Origin: Lymantria dispar
Lineage: Eukaryota > Arthropoda > Insecta > Lepidoptera > Erebidae
Assembly: GCA_032191425.1 (NCBI GenBank)
Contig: CM063456.1
Location: 1,825,169-1,889,168, forward strand
Direction of reading: 5' to 3'
Length of the DNA stretch: 64,000 nucleotides
Each line of letters begins with the position of its first letter. Positions within the stretch are counted from its first letter, which is position 1. Shown in pieces: positions 51,050 to 61,799 of the stretch. The position numbers and the translations under genes are program-made. A model generated the notes under the pieces. The model was not told the DNA's origin. It searched no databases and saw only the letters and a list, made by a program, of their open reading frames with translations.

Positions 51050-51283
51050 TTGAATAAAACACGAAAAATGTCGAAACTTCGCTTTGAGTTTGCAATCTTG
51101 CCATCAAACGACGGTAAGTCGAATATTAATTGTATAACGTCCATTGCCACAGAAGAAGATAAAATATATGCTATTCCAGAAGAGTTCCAACCCGTTATTT
51201 ATCATAAAGAGTTAATAAAGACGGCTACCTATGCCAAGGTAAAAAACAGTTTAAAAAAAAGATATCAAATACGAAAGGTGTAA
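51050..51283 (+). other. Small ORF upstream of Gypsy gag
   Basis: 77 residues, not recognised. It begins MNKTRKMSKLRFEFAIL and ends LKKRYQIRKV with a basic tail. It lies between the LTR and gag, seven bases before the gag ATG. It could be a small leader protein or the true N-terminus of Gag; the sequence is too short to decide. Confidence 0.4.
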
Positions 51284-51289
51284 ATAACA

Positions 51290-51898
51290 ATGACAGATGA
51301 ACTTCAAAAAAACTATCTAGATAAGGATGGCAATTTACAACTTGGAGATCAATACCTGGAGGAAGTGGATCAGAAACACACTATGAGTACACAAAATAGT
51401 GAAACGGGTGTACTTGAAAAATTATTTGAAAAACTAGTAGAAAATACAAGAGAACAGAACTTAAAGCAAATCGCAGAAAAATTTGTGATTGAAAAGTTTA
51501 CAAGTAAACATTCAAATGCCGACCAATGGATTGACACATTTGAAAAAGAATGTTTGCGTTTCAATGTGACAAGTGATGAGAAAAAAATTGAAATACTTAG
51601 ACTATTTATGGATAAAAGTTGTATAGACTGGTACAGTTCTATGATGATAAAATTGACCATAGACTCGGCATGGTTAACATGGAAAAATAAATTCTGTTCA
51701 TCTTTTACAAACAGAGGATGGAACCAAATTACTTATGCATTAGCATTTAAATACAAGGATGGTTTATTGCTGGACTATGCTATAAAGAAAAAAAAGTTGC
51801 TACTGGATATGAGAAATTCAATTGATACCGGGACATTGATAAATGTTATTGCTGCCGGTTTACCAGAATTCATACTAAGATTGATAGAGAAACATTGA
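51290..51898 (+). pseudogene. gag: Gypsy Gag, capsid part
   Basis: 202 residues. The capsid region matches the retrotransposon gag fold: WIDTFEKECLRFNV, KIEILRLFMDKSCIDWYSS, and LTWKNKFCSSFTNRGWNQI. The frame ends in TGA near 51896 and continues in another frame at 51895 (LKDTVDLFNEL), a shift of one base. This could be a mutation or, less likely, programmed. Confidence 0.8.
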
Positions 51899-52194
51899 AA
51901 GATACAGTTGATTTATTCAATGAGTTGAGAAAATATGAGCATATGGTGATTAAAAAGAATAGTCCAGTCTACAAAAAATATTACAATTCAAGAAAAAACA
52001 TTAAATATGATGAACAAAAAATTGATCAATGTAAAATCTGTGAAAAACTAAACAAAGGAACTCTCTATCACCCTGAATCTGCATGCTGGTTTAAAACACA
52101 AGATAATGATAAAATAAAAGGGAAATATATTAAACATGTTAATAATTCTATAATAGAAGCTGAACTAAATGATAATGACCAAAAAAACGAATAA
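51895..52194 (+). pseudogene. Gypsy Gag C-terminus with Cys/His motif
   Basis: 99 residues. The Cys/His pattern CKICEKLNKGTLYHPESACW may be a derived zinc knuckle (C-x2-C-x9-H-x4-C). It starts without an ATG and continues the capsid frame shifted by one. Ends in TAA. Confidence 0.65.
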
Positions 52195-52294
52195 TGACGC
52201 CATTAATTAAAGTCAAGCTGCTATTAAATGATTTATTACAAATACATGGAATCTATATTCAGGTTCTAACGTTTCACTCATCAATTCTAAGCTA

Positions 52295-53368
52295 TTGAGA
52301 GTAAAAGGTAAAAGTAACAATAGAAATGAAGCAAATTTAGTAACAATTAATGGTATCCAGAAGACAAGTGGTTTGACAAATATGAAAATAAAAATATTTA
52401 ACATAGAAAAAAATACCGAAGTGTACATTATTGAAGAGAAAAATTTCAAATATGATTTTTTGATCGGATTAGACATAATTAAAGAGTTCAAACTGATACA
52501 AAATGAAGACCTAACAATAACTCGGAAACAGTATTTAGATAAAAAAAATATAAATGAAAATGAAATTAATTTCAATGAACATGTAGTAGAAGAAGATTTT
52601 GATATAAAGATAAATCATCTAACTGAGTACCAACAATTTGAAATAAATAAAGTAATTGATGAATATAACACAATATTTGCGAAAAATAAATATGATATTG
52701 GAACTGTAAATGGATACGAAGCCAGAATAGACTTGTTAATAGACAAATATTGTAGCAAAAGACCTTACAGATGTTCTATAGAAGATAAAAAAGAAATAGA
52801 GGAACAAATAGCAAAGTTATTAGATAATAAACTTATACAAGAATCCTACAGCCCATTTGCTGCTCCGGTCACTTTGGCTTTTAAAAAAGAGGAAAATAAG
52901 AAATCCAGATTATGTATTGACTTTAGAGAACTTAATAAAATAGTAGTACCGGAGGCACAACCATTTCCATTAATAGACGACCTTATGGCAAAAACAAGAA
53001 ACTGTAATTATTTCTCATCCCTAGATATAAATTCTGCTTTTTGGGCCATACCCTTAAGAATAGAAGACAGAAAAAAGACAGGATTTGTGACACAGGAAGG
53101 GCACTTTGAATGGGCCTGCCTGCCATTTGGCCTAAAAACGGCACCGGCTATATTTCAAAGGATACTAAGCAATATACTTAGAAAGTACAAAATTACAGAT
53201 TTTGCAGTAAATTTTATAGATGACATTTTAATATTTTCAAAATCTTTTGACCAACACATTCATCACCTAAAACAGCTGTTAGAAGCCCTTAGAACAGAAG
53301 GTTTCAAATTGAAATTCAAGAAGTGTACATTCGCATCAGATTCTGTTGGGACATATAATACAAAATAA
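52295..53368 (+). pseudogene. pol: Gypsy protease and reverse transcriptase
   Basis: 357 residues; the same frame is open upstream through the protease. The protease motif reads YSGSNVSLI at 52256, where DSGS is expected; the catalytic Asp is replaced by Tyr. The C-terminal protease motif is FLIGLDIIKEF. RT: RLCIDFRELNKIVVPEA, YFSSLDINSAFWAIPL (A), LPFGLKTAPAIFQRI (B) and NFIDDILIFSKS (C, FIDD in place of YxDD). The frame is lost near 53350. Confidence 0.85.
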
Positions 53369-53822
53369 CTCTATAAAACCATTGAAGGATAATCTGATTT
53401 CAACAACAAATTTTCCTATACCTAAAACTCACAAAAATGTCAGACAATTTCTTGGCAAAATAAATTATTATCATGAATATATCCCAAAGAGTGCTATGAT
53501 ACTAGATCCATTACATAACTTACTCAGAAAAAATCAAAATTTCAGTTGGTCAGATAAATGTCAAGAAGCTTTTGAAAAAATAAAAAAAATACTATGCTCC
53601 CAACCAGTTTTAGAAATATATGATAATGATTTACCAATAATAATTTATACAGACGCTTCTATAGAGGGGATTGGAGCCATTTTAAAACAAGTGCAACCTA
53701 ATGGAAAAATAAAGCCTGTGGCTTACTTTTCAAAGAAGTTAAATGTAGCTCAAAAAAAGAAAAAAGCCATATACCTGGAATGTTTGGCCATTAAAGAGGC
53801 AGTGCAATACTGGCAATACTGA
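53346..53822 (+). pseudogene. Gypsy RT connection and RNase H
   Basis: 158 residues: RQFLGKINYYHEYIPK, then RNase H IIYTDASIEGIGAIL, PVAYFSKKLN and ECLAIKEAVQYWQY. TGA at 53820-53822 follows the expected end of a helix. A further stop follows before SDHKPLENMNLKSR in the same region. Confidence 0.85.
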
Positions 53823-53873
53823 TTAATAGGCAAATCATTTACAGTTTAATCTGACCACAAACCATTAGAAAAC

Positions 53874-54476
53874 ATGAATTTGAAATCAAGAACTGATGAA
53901 GAACTAGGTGACTTGATGTACTACCTGTCACAATATGATTTTAAAATAAAATATGCCCCAGGAAGAAATAATTTAGCAGCAGATTGCCTTAGCAGAAACC
54001 CTGTATTAGACTGTACTCAAAATGAAGATGAACAATTAAAAATTTTAAATTTTATTAATCTAGAAGATATATTACAAGATCAGAATAATAATGAAGAAAT
54101 ACAGAATAACAAAGATAAATCAATTAAAAGACAAAATGTATACTATAAAAAAGTTAGAAACAAAGAAAAAATAATTCTAACAGAGGAATTAAGCATAAAA
54201 CTTATAAAAAATACACATAAGAAACTTTGTCATATTGGAATTCAACAGATGCAAAAAACACTTAGTCCATTATACATAGCTAGAAACTTAACAAAGAATA
54301 TTAGAGAAATAAATAAAAAATGTGAGATCTGTATTAAAACTAAGTCAAGGGGCCAGGAGAAAATTGGATTTATGTCCCACCTAGGTCCGGCCACACGGCC
54401 GTTTGAAATAATCTCTATAGACACTATAGGAGGACTGGGTAGTTCAAGATCTACAAAAAGTACCAACACCTATTAG
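53874..54476 (+). pseudogene. Gypsy RNase H end and integrase zinc domain
   Basis: 200 residues: LMYYLSQYDFKIKYAPGRNN...CLSRNPV, then the integrase HHCC domain (HKKLCHIG, CEICIKTKSRGQ). The core begins RPFEIISIDTIGGLG with the first catalytic Asp. The frame is lost at about 54460, where VDHFTRYAFI is expected in another frame. Confidence 0.82.
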
Positions 54477-54580
54477 TAGATCATTTCACCAGATACGCAT
54501 TTATCCTTACATCAAAAACTCAAAATGCAAACGACTTTATTAAACTGGTTAAAACTATATCAGAAACAGAAGATATAGCA

Positions 54581-55258
54581 ATGCTTCTCACTGACCAGTA
54601 CCCAGGTATAAACTCAAAAGAATTCAAGAGTTTTTTAGAGGAAGAACAGATTCTACTGATATTCACTGCTGTAAATGCACCTTTCTCAAATGGTCTAAAT
54701 GAGCGATTGAACCAAACACTGGTGAACAAAATACGATGTAAAATTAACGAGGAGGGAAACACAAGAGCCTGGACAACAACAGCTCATCAATGTGTGGAAA
54801 AATATAATCAAACGGTTCATTCAGTGACTGGGTTTTCTCCAAGTTATCTTTTATATGGTACAGATGTTACGATCTTACCAGAAGAGCTTAAGAGAGAAAA
54901 ATCACACGATAACTGGTTAAGGGATAGGAGAATAGCCGTGCAAAATACACTAAAATCACACAGCTACAATAAAATGTTATATGATAAGAATAGAAGATTC
55001 CATGAATTTAATGTTGGAGACATGGTGTATGTGGAAAATGGCAATAAGTTAAATAGAAAAAAAATAGAAGAACTGAAAATTGGACCTTTTCAGATTATAG
55101 AAAAAGTTTCAAAATCAATTTATAGAATCGACACTGGACACAAGAAAGCAGAGTCAAATCTATTTCGTATTGTAAAACTTATTCCTGTGTCCATATTAGA
55201 CAGATATAAAACCATAAAAATTGATAGGGACGAAGGAAGATCTGTTTCATCATCATGA
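54581..55258 (+). pseudogene. Gypsy integrase core and C-terminus
   Basis: 225 residues: LLTDQYPGINSKEFKSFL (second Asp), FSNGLNERLNQTLVNKIR (catalytic Glu), FSPSYLLYGTDVT, and a GPF/Y-like module FNVGDMVYV...KIGPFQIIEKVSKSIYRI. The stop is 40 bp before the polypurine tract. This part of pol is the least damaged. Confidence 0.85.
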
Positions 55259-55298
55259 AAGAAAATACATCTGCATTTTCTCCCTCCAGGGGGGGAGA

Positions 55299-55590
55299 TG
55301 TAAAGAAATTTCTATAGTATTTCTTAAATTTTGAACTTCGCCGCGCTTGACGCAGTCTCTGTTATGTTTACTGTCATATTTTATCTGTAGTAATTAGCGA
55401 ATCTATAATAGGTTTGAATGGCGAAGTATTGTTAATTTGTTAAAGTTATAATTCTTATATTTTAAAGTGATATGATATTGTGAGGAAAAAGACATATGCA
55501 ATTATAAACCTTAAATAACGTTTCTTTGTTAATAGAGCAACACATTTTTAATCATTTGCTGATCTTCAAGTTTAAGATAAATAACCTTAT
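55299..55590 (+). repeat. 3' LTR of the Gypsy element
   Basis: Same length as the 5' LTR. Differences cluster in the second half (for example GAGCAACACATTTTTAATC versus GATCAACACATGTTTAATC). It is preceded by the polypurine tract. Confidence 0.88.
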
Positions 55591-55689
55591 ATATATAATG
55601 TTAATATATTGTTTTAATTTAGAAAATACAGTAATGATTATAACAGAAAACTAAGTGCTATAAATATTCAAAATAGGAGACAAATACTT

Positions 55690-56598
55690 ATTCAAATAAA
55701 CCGCTGCCAGTAGGTAATGTGCCCAGAATGCTGGCAGCATTGCCACGTTGTATGGTAATGCTTAACCTATGTGCCAAATAAAGCCCAGCATTCCGGTCAC
55801 GTGTTGCTTCATTAAGGCGCTTACTTAATTCTTTAAATATATTATGGGCACAGGCCCCCACAGTCCCAAAGTTTCCACCCCAAAAGGCTCAAATATGTAT
55901 ACACTGTCTAGAGTACAGTATTTGCGCCTTTTGAGGTTCTCCGCTGATTCAGCCGCCGCTCTAGCCTTATTTTCAGTTTCGGGAAGATGTGACGGCGGTA
56001 GGGTATCAACACAAGTTGCGTCCCATACCAAAAGTCGACCCATCTTCCACGGAATTAATGTCATACCATCGGGTCTCTTACCCGAACTAGGGCTAGTGCG
56101 AACTAGGCCGCAAGGTTCTAAAATAGCGGCGCAGTTCGCGCTGGTAAAAGCCCGACGTAGGATATCATTGAGACTGGCATGGCGGGGAATTCTACCTGCA
56201 CTCTTTAAGCAGAAGAGGCCGGGATGGTCGAGCCAGTCGACGACAAAACCACATTGGCAACGGTGCGGTGCACAACAAGGTGCACCCAAGCGTAGACAGG
56301 CTGCAATACGGAAAGTAGAAGTGTCTATTAATGTTCCAATACGTAGTGAAGGGAGAGCCTGTAACCATAGACCCGATTCCCACTCACCAACAGCTATTAG
56401 ACGGGCGCGATCCGCAGAGCTCGAGCACGTATCGATAAGTTGCTTCCGTACAAGCTCGCATAGCGGCCCGTCCCACAGCCGCTGAAATGACGGGTCCGTG
56501 GGGAGATTTTTATTAAAATTGCAAGTCAACCACGCATTTCTGGCCTCATTAAAAGAAGGAATTTCTATGTTTTGTAAAGAGGGTCCTAGAATTTGTTA
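55690..56598 (-). pseudogene. C-terminal fragment of a retroelement with PD-(D/E)XK-like endonuclease
   Basis: Open from 56598 down to 55825 (about 258 residues), then a frame break, and the last 45 residues continue to about 55690 (RGNAASILGTLP-like). A Cys/His cluster LGAPCCAPHRCQCGFVVDW...HPGLFC precedes SAGRIPRHASLNDILRRAF. Next come ILEPCGLVR, GKRPDGMTLIPW and LLVWDATCVDTL. The E...PD...D-x-T pattern behind a zinc cluster resembles the restriction-like endonuclease at the C-terminus of R2/R4-type LINEs. No RT lies upstream, so this is a tail fragment. The identity of the parent is inferred. Confidence 0.55.
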
Positions 56599-56599
56599 G

Positions 56600-57025
56600 A
56601 TTAAATTTTGAGGGCTAATTTTAATTAATTATTATATTTCTCTATTCATATCTAAGCGTCTTTTAAATATTCAGAATGCTGTTTAGTTAATATCTTGAGG
56701 TGTGTCAAGTTTACTACATCATTTTAGCACTAAAGATTATGGTGTTAATCTTTAACTTAGGGATTTAATGAGTAGATAAGGGTGAGGCTTTTATGTTAAA
56801 ACGTGCAGCCGTATAATATAACTTTGGGAACGTTTGTTTAATGAGGTCATCTATAATATTCTAGCTTTACACCGTTCATTCATCCATCAGGTCGTAGTTA
56901 TTGAACGCTGAATATTGTCTCTTCTTAAGAAAGTGATTGCTAACTGTATTGTGCCACTTGCATCCAAAAGCTTAGCATTTTGGTTTCCTTTCTGAAATTA
57001 TTTTTTTCATCAAATTTACTGACAG
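56600..57025. other. Spacer
   Basis: AT-rich; the piece TCATTCATCCATCAGGTCGT near 56877 recalls RTE/SINE-type ends. Nothing else recognised. Confidence 0.3.
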
Positions 57026-58260
57026 TTGTATCCCTTGGAATACAGATTAAGAGTCATTGTCTTCCCATCTCATATACGTCCCACTGCTGAACTTGCTTCC
57101 TCCGCCTTGGAAATGAAATCGACCTTCTATACCACGATGGTTAGAAGGGTTGATATAGAGTTTTATTTGGAGTTTTTCTTCCCTTGCTATCTAAGGATGG
57201 TCAGGTCTGTCGGACGTCCAGTGCGGTTACCGTACATTTCACGAAACATTAGGTTTCGTTTACTAATTAATGTAAATGTTTCTGAAAAGTGTCTTGTAAG
57301 TTCAAGAGTTACTGCGTATCAAATAAAAGTATTTTTCTCATTTCGAGATTAGAAGCTAATCTTTCGTTACCTGTAGGCGGGGAAAATATGTCTAAACCAC
57401 TGGCGATGGGCTGTCCTCAAGGTTTCGTGCTAAGTTCATATCTGTGCACTGTGGAACTTAGGGTTTTTAAGATTTTCTCGAATTATTTCTGCCGAAGAAC
57501 TGTCTCTTAATTGGCTATGCCAACGATGGTCTTTTACTCGTACAGTCAAATACCAGGGACGGCTTAGAGAAATTAACGGAAACATGTCTTAATCAAATAT
57601 TTCAATGGAGTACACGAAATCGGCTTAACTTTGCTTTACAAAAAAATTTATTATATTTTATTGAAAGGAAATTTACAATCGATGCCGCGTATAAAATTCA
57701 ATAAAGCTATAGTCAAAAGGAAAGAATCAGTTTGCTATCTCAAACTTATCTTAGAAAAAAAAATATCGAGCATATTAAAACTATAGGTGAAAAAGCGAAA
57801 CGAAATCTCCAAGCGCTTACTCGAATATCAACGTCCATCTGGGGCTTCGTTTTAATACACTTAAAACTATGTATATGGCCACATATTTGGAATGTATTTG
57901 TTACGTTACACCTGTCTGAACTGATAGAGTCTCCATAGGGATGGCCCTACGTTTATACAAAGCCAATGATTGGCTTTAATATTCTTATGTAAAGTCTACA
58001 GAGCAGTTAGTAACGAAACCTTATCAGACTCACGGGTGCACTTCCAGTTGACTTGGAGGTTCACACACACTTCAACACTAGGTCAACTGTGCGCACAGAT
58101 TTGCTTCTATCGCATTACGGTAATAAAATCACTAAGGTAAAAGCTCCTAATACGGCGGTAGTCAAAATCGTTTCCTATTACGGTGGTATTTCTATTTTCG
58201 AGTTTTACTCCTGTTTTATTCAGTTTAAATACACCAAAACGTAAACTATTTATTCTAAAT
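57026..58260 (+). pseudogene. Decayed copy of the R1-clade-like LINE at 23.8 kb
   Basis: Scattered matches in changing frames: SKPLAMGCPQGFVLSSYL (motif B, near 57400), LIGYANDGLLLVQSN (motif C with D-to-N, near 57510), KRKESVCYL, then IEHIKTIGEKAKRNLQALTRI at 57770-57830. These align in order with 23844-25322. Many stops and shifts; long dead. It is cut off near 58260 by another LINE. Confidence 0.75.
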
Positions 58261-58307
58261 CTATTACTTCATGACTTAACTGACGTTTGCAAGTATAACA
58301 CATAAAC

Positions 58308-59120
58308 ACGGTGGCGACGGAGGCGGCGTACCTATTGGCCGGGACTCCCCCGTGAGACCTGGAGGCGGAAATGCTCGCCGACTTGTATCGGCGGGTGTCG
58401 GGGGGCGCGGGGGGGGGTGGGTAATTTGTTTCCTTGAAGGAGCTCACCGCCTGGCGCGTCGACGCCCGCCGGGACGTCATCGCCCGTTGGGCAGACCGGC
58501 TGGAGAGGCCTCGATACGGTGTTTGGACCGTGGAGGCCTTCCGGCCGGTGCTGATGCAGTGGTTAGAAAGGCGGCACAGGGTGCTCTCCTTCCGACTCGT
58601 ACAGGTCTTGACGGGGCATAGATGCTTCGGCAAGTACCTGTACAGGGTCGCTAGGAGGGAGAGAACTCCGTCCTGCCACCACTGCGATTGCGACGAGGAC
58701 ACGGCGCAGCACACGCTCGAGGTCTGTGCCGCTTGGGCAGAGCCGCGTCGTGAACTCGTCGCAATCATCGGTGCAGACCTGACGCTGCCGACCATCGCTA
58801 GGGAGATGCTCGGCAGCATCAGGAATTGGGACGCGGTCGCAGCCTTCTGCGAGGCAGTTATCTCGCAGAAGGAGGCGGCGGGTCGCGAGCGCGAGGAGCA
58901 CAGCCTCGATGATGCGATGCGATGGGAGGGTACCCCGGGTAGGGGGTATTCCGTCGGGCCGACCACTGATGACAAGTAACCCTGCTCCAGTGGTCGGCCC
59001 AACGATGAAGGCGACGTGGTTTTCGGGTAGGTTGCGGGAGTTACGTGCTTAAGCCCCTCTGTCGCCCCGGACGGAGTGGTGCGGAGGCGCGCCGACCGCA
59101 GCCCACCCCAAAAAAAAAAA
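58308..59120 (+). mobile_element. R1-clade LINE, 5'-truncated, with poly(A)
   Basis: Starts in the RT C-terminal region (VATEAAYLLAGTPP, then a stop), continues with the ORF below, and has a 3' UTR and poly(A) at about 59109-59120. The 3' UTR is shared with 50151-50463 and 61957-62064. Target duplications not recognised. Confidence 0.75.
58434..58979 (+). CDS. R1-clade LINE C-terminal domain
   Basis: 181 residues without internal stop. ELTAWRVDARRDVIARWADRL is a helical region, TGHRCFGKYLYRVARRE follows, and CHHCDCDEDTAQHTLEVCAAW is the CCHC zinc finger (C-x2-C-x8-H-x4-C type) typical of R1-clade ORF2 C-termini. A final REREEHSLDD tail follows. It may bind nucleic acid during reverse transcription. 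It is only the end of ORF2; upstream stops remove the RT. Confidence 0.8.
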   Translation: MKELTAWRVDARRDVIARWADRLERPRYGVWTVEAFRPVLMQWLERRHRVLSFRLVQVLTGHRCFGKYLYRVARRERTPSCHHCDCDEDTAQHTLEVCAAWAEPRRELVAIIGADLTLPTIAREMLGSIRNWDAVAAFCEAVISQKEAAGREREEHSLDDAMRWEGTPGRGYSVGPTTDDK

Positions 59121-59123
59121 AGT

Positions 59124-59650
59124 GGGGGATCGTCCTACGCTGCACCGTCCGATTCGTGGGCGCCACTCAAGAGCCTTTCTGCCCCAACAGTTTTCGGTTC
59201 CACGAGCGATGTGGCCTGCCCATTGCTATTTCAACGTGCTAATTCTGCGGGCTATGTCGGCACCTGTTCTTCTACGGATTTACATGCTCGGGATTTTATC
59301 ACGTAGAGAAATACCGAGCTTAGCTCTCTCCATAGACCGCTGAGCGACTTTGAGCTTTATTATGAGAGCAACATTTAGAGACCACGTTTCAGTGCCGTAA
59401 GGCATCGCTGGTTATAAACCCTTGTTTTAGGACACTGCGGAATATTGGAAGGGGAGAAGATGCTCTTAAGTTTCCCGAACGCTGCCCAACCGAGTTGGAT
59501 TCGTCGGCTGACCTCTTTCTCGAAATTGAATCTACTTAACTGGACTGCTTTTCCTAGGTAAACATAATGATCCACAACTGCGAGAATCGCATTCCTGCGA
59601 GAATAGCATTAGACATAACTTTCATCTTGTCCATGTTCATTTGTAGACCC
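59124..59650 (-). pseudogene. RTE-like LINE RT C-terminal fragment
   Basis: Minus strand: GLQMNMDKMKVMSN at about 59650-59600, then DHYVYLGKAVQLSRFNFEKEVSRRIQLGWAAFGKL (59575-59450). Further stretches in other frames include LKVAQRSMERAKLGISLRD and STLKWQWAGHIAR. This order is typical of the thumb and C-terminal region of insect RTE-type LINEs. Several shifts and stops; no YxDD in the fragment. Confidence 0.75.
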
Positions 59651-59718
59651 ACTAGTAGACAACTACTTATTTATTCTTAAATTCCTTCGGAATCCGTTGG
59701 AATTCAGGAATAAAAAGT

Positions 59719-59851
59719 ATTGTATTTTAACATGAGAGAATACTAGGGGATTCTCATGTTAAAATACAATAGTAAAAAAAATGAGCGAAGCGAAGTCGGT
59801 CTGTACGGAAAGATCTTTCTATACAGACCGAATTCGCTTGCCTCATTTTTT
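59719..59851. repeat. Two adjacent hairpins
   Basis: First: ATTGTATTTTAACATGAGA (59719-59737) pairs with its reverse complement at 59752-59770, a perfect 19-bp stem. Second: 59776-59805 (AAAAATGAGCGAAGCGAAG core) pairs imperfectly with 59822-59851. Both stems are separated by only five bases. No ORF. Confidence 0.8.
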
Positions 59852-59879
59852 TTTATTTTACTGAATGTAAAAAGAAAAA

Positions 59880-60360
59880 TCAATCTTATTTTAATAACCC
59901 AAAACTCTTTTTAAAACGTGTGTGTGAACGCTCGGTTATGCTATATTTGTAAATTTCATTAAAAGGAAATCAGTGTAATCAAATCAATGGTCAATGAATG
60001 AAAACTTACAATTTACTTTACTAACACATTTATAATATTTAATAAATATTATTTGAACGGAACATCATTGAATATAATTTCTGACCCTCCGTATCAGGAG
60101 CCGTCTACCGCAGTAATAGGCTCTGACCAAAATCATACCTCCGTATTAGGGAAAATCGACCCGACTATTTAAATATTTTTGTAAAATAAGAAATATCATG
60201 AAAAGAAACATGGACTCAGCAGTAATATAAAATGTAAATTCCGCTTTTGACGATAACATTTTTTTGCACTTTTAAAAATACTTACAAATGCTTATTTTTG
60301 TTTCTTACTTTCAAATGTTGAGAAATACATCCGTAATAGGTGCTTTTACCTTAGATTGTT
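59880..60360. other. Spacer
   Basis: AT-rich; CCTCCGTATTAGG-like text occurs twice near 60140 and 60090 in varied form. No gene seen. Confidence 0.3.
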
Positions 60361-60364
60361 AATG

Positions 60365-60590
60365 CGACGATCCATTATTTACGAAGACCTTCTAACTGAA
60401 TGGCAGAAGAGATGAGATTCACCACTAAACGGCCGTCATCTCTATCTATTTTCCATATATACGACGCCTTGAAGTTAATCACTGTGTGGCACAATTCCTA
60501 ACTGAACATGGCAATTTCAAAAGTAATTTATTCTCTTTTAATCAGCACACTACATTCTCTGGGAGTGCGATCTGAGGGATATAATACGCA
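60365..60590 (+). pseudogene. Small fragment of the R1-clade-like LINE
   Basis: Aligns by eye with 24905-25190 of the copy at 23.8 kb: CTAACTGAATGGCAG...GATGAGATTCACCAC, then GGCCGTCATCTCTATCTATT and CACAATTCCTAACTGAACAT. It has internal deletions and no reading frame. It may be the downstream part of the copy at 57026-58260, separated by later insertions. Confidence 0.7.
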
Positions 60591-60602
60591 TATAACATCT
60601 AC

Positions 60603-61410
60603 AGTGGGTTGCCAAATTATTAGGGACAGTCACTTATTATCGGTATTTTATACTGTAATGGTCTAAAAATAATAAAAAACGGGGTTTCTTGGTTATAAGT
60701 ACTTTTAATTTTATTAGCAAGTTATTCATTTAGTATTTTAAAAAGTTATTTTAATATTTAGATAATAAAGAAATATTTTAGACGAAAATATATATATGTA
60801 GTACTAAGAAACTATTCAATATTTTGTTGAATTTCCCTTGGCTTGTATAAGCGTTTCGATCCGTCTCGGCATGCTTTCTATGCACTTTTTGGCACATTCT
60901 TTTATTGTAGGGTTGTGGTGCCATACATTTATGAGTTTTTCTATTAGTCTTACCTTAGTGGTAATCATTTCTTTGGCAATTTCGGCCTTGGTGATTTCCC
61001 ATAGGTTTTCTATTGGGTTCATGTCGGGAGAATTGCCAGGCCAAGGTAAAACTGATATATTATGATCTGCCAAAAACTTAGTGACACTTCTAGCTTTGTG
61101 ACACGGTGCTGAATCATGCATAAACATAAATTCCTCTCCATCTGGAAACTATTCTTGGAGTTGGGGTAAAAGGCGAGTTTCTAGAACTTGCCTGTATTGG
61201 TCCTGTCTCATGGTTCCCTGAACGATGTATAGGCGTCCAACCCCTTTAGTGCTTATCACAGATCAAATCATTATCTTGACGGGGTGCTTGACACGTTCCA
61301 CGATTCAGTCGGGGTGATATTTCTCATCTGGGCGTCGCCTGACAAAGTTACTTTTGTCGGTCAGAATCTCAAAAGTTGACTCATCTGAAAAACACTCCTG
61401 AAAATAAATA
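60603..61410 (-). mobile_element. Tc1-type DNA transposon, 5'-truncated
   Basis: Its 3' terminus is CAGTGGGTTGCCAAATTATT at about 60605, next to a TA dinucleotide, as expected for Tc1/mariner ends. No matching terminus is found upstream; recognisable coding begins near 61400. It contains the transposase remnant below. Confidence 0.75.
60816..61400 (-). pseudogene. Tc1-type transposase, C-terminal half
   Basis: Visible in order: FSDESTFEILTDKSNFVRRRP (first catalytic Asp region), KHPVKIM, RLYIVQGTMRQDQY, then an open frame (61127-60816) MHDSAPCHKARSVTKFL with the second Asp, and PGNSPDMNPIENLWEI with the final acidic residue, consistent with DD34E-type spacing. Three stops interrupt the upstream part (after HPD, after KIMI and after LQE), mostly where Trp or Cys is expected. 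The DNA-binding domain is absent. Confidence 0.82.
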
Positions 61411-61555
61411 AAAACATTCAACATTGTCAGTCTATTTTATATTTAAGAGCTTAAACTAGTATTTAGTATCAGAACTGACCTTAAAAAAAAAACCTTAGAA
61501 AAAGCGAGTCCATAGAGACATAAACACGTAAATGTATAGAATTCAGCCGGCGAGA

Positions 61556-61618
61556 AGATCAAGGATCAAGGATGAAGGATCAACGATGAAGGATGAAGGA
61601 TGAAGGATAAAGGATAAT
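61556..61618 (+). repeat. AAGGATG heptamer tandem repeat
   Basis: About nine units of AAGGATG/AAGGATC/AAGGATA in a row. Confidence 0.85.
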
Positions 61619-61799
61619 GAAGTTGCACTTCTGGCAAGCGTATTTTGTACACACGCTCTTTTTTATTTTCTCTCTTGAACAGACTCTTTTGTGTTAGGGC
61701 AAATACGATGTACATTAATTTGGCAAAAACCAAAATCATTCAATACTATGGGGGTATAGACAAAACAAAATGAAGATACCTAAAAATAACATACATACA

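Larger units (their letters stand above)
50734..55590 (+). mobile_element. Ty3/Gypsy LTR retrotransposon, decayed
   Basis: Two 292-bp LTRs (50734-51025 and 55299-55590) differ at roughly ten positions. TSD is probably ATATA (50729-50733 and 55591-55595), but the flank is TA-rich. A polypurine tract GGGGGGGAG (about 55289-55297) abuts the 3' LTR. Coding order is gag, protease, RT, RNase H, integrase, with at least five frame breaks or stops. No env. Confidence 0.9.

Noticed and set aside
55844..56485. 213-residue plus-strand frame
   Set aside because: Antisense of the endonuclease-like fragment, whose motifs are on the minus strand.
58250..59002. 250-residue minus-strand frame
   Set aside because: Antisense of the R1-clade C-terminal domain; the CCHC finger reads on the plus strand.
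60838..61065. Plus-strand frame opposite the Tc1 transposase
   Set aside because: Shadow; DDE-type motifs are on the minus strand.
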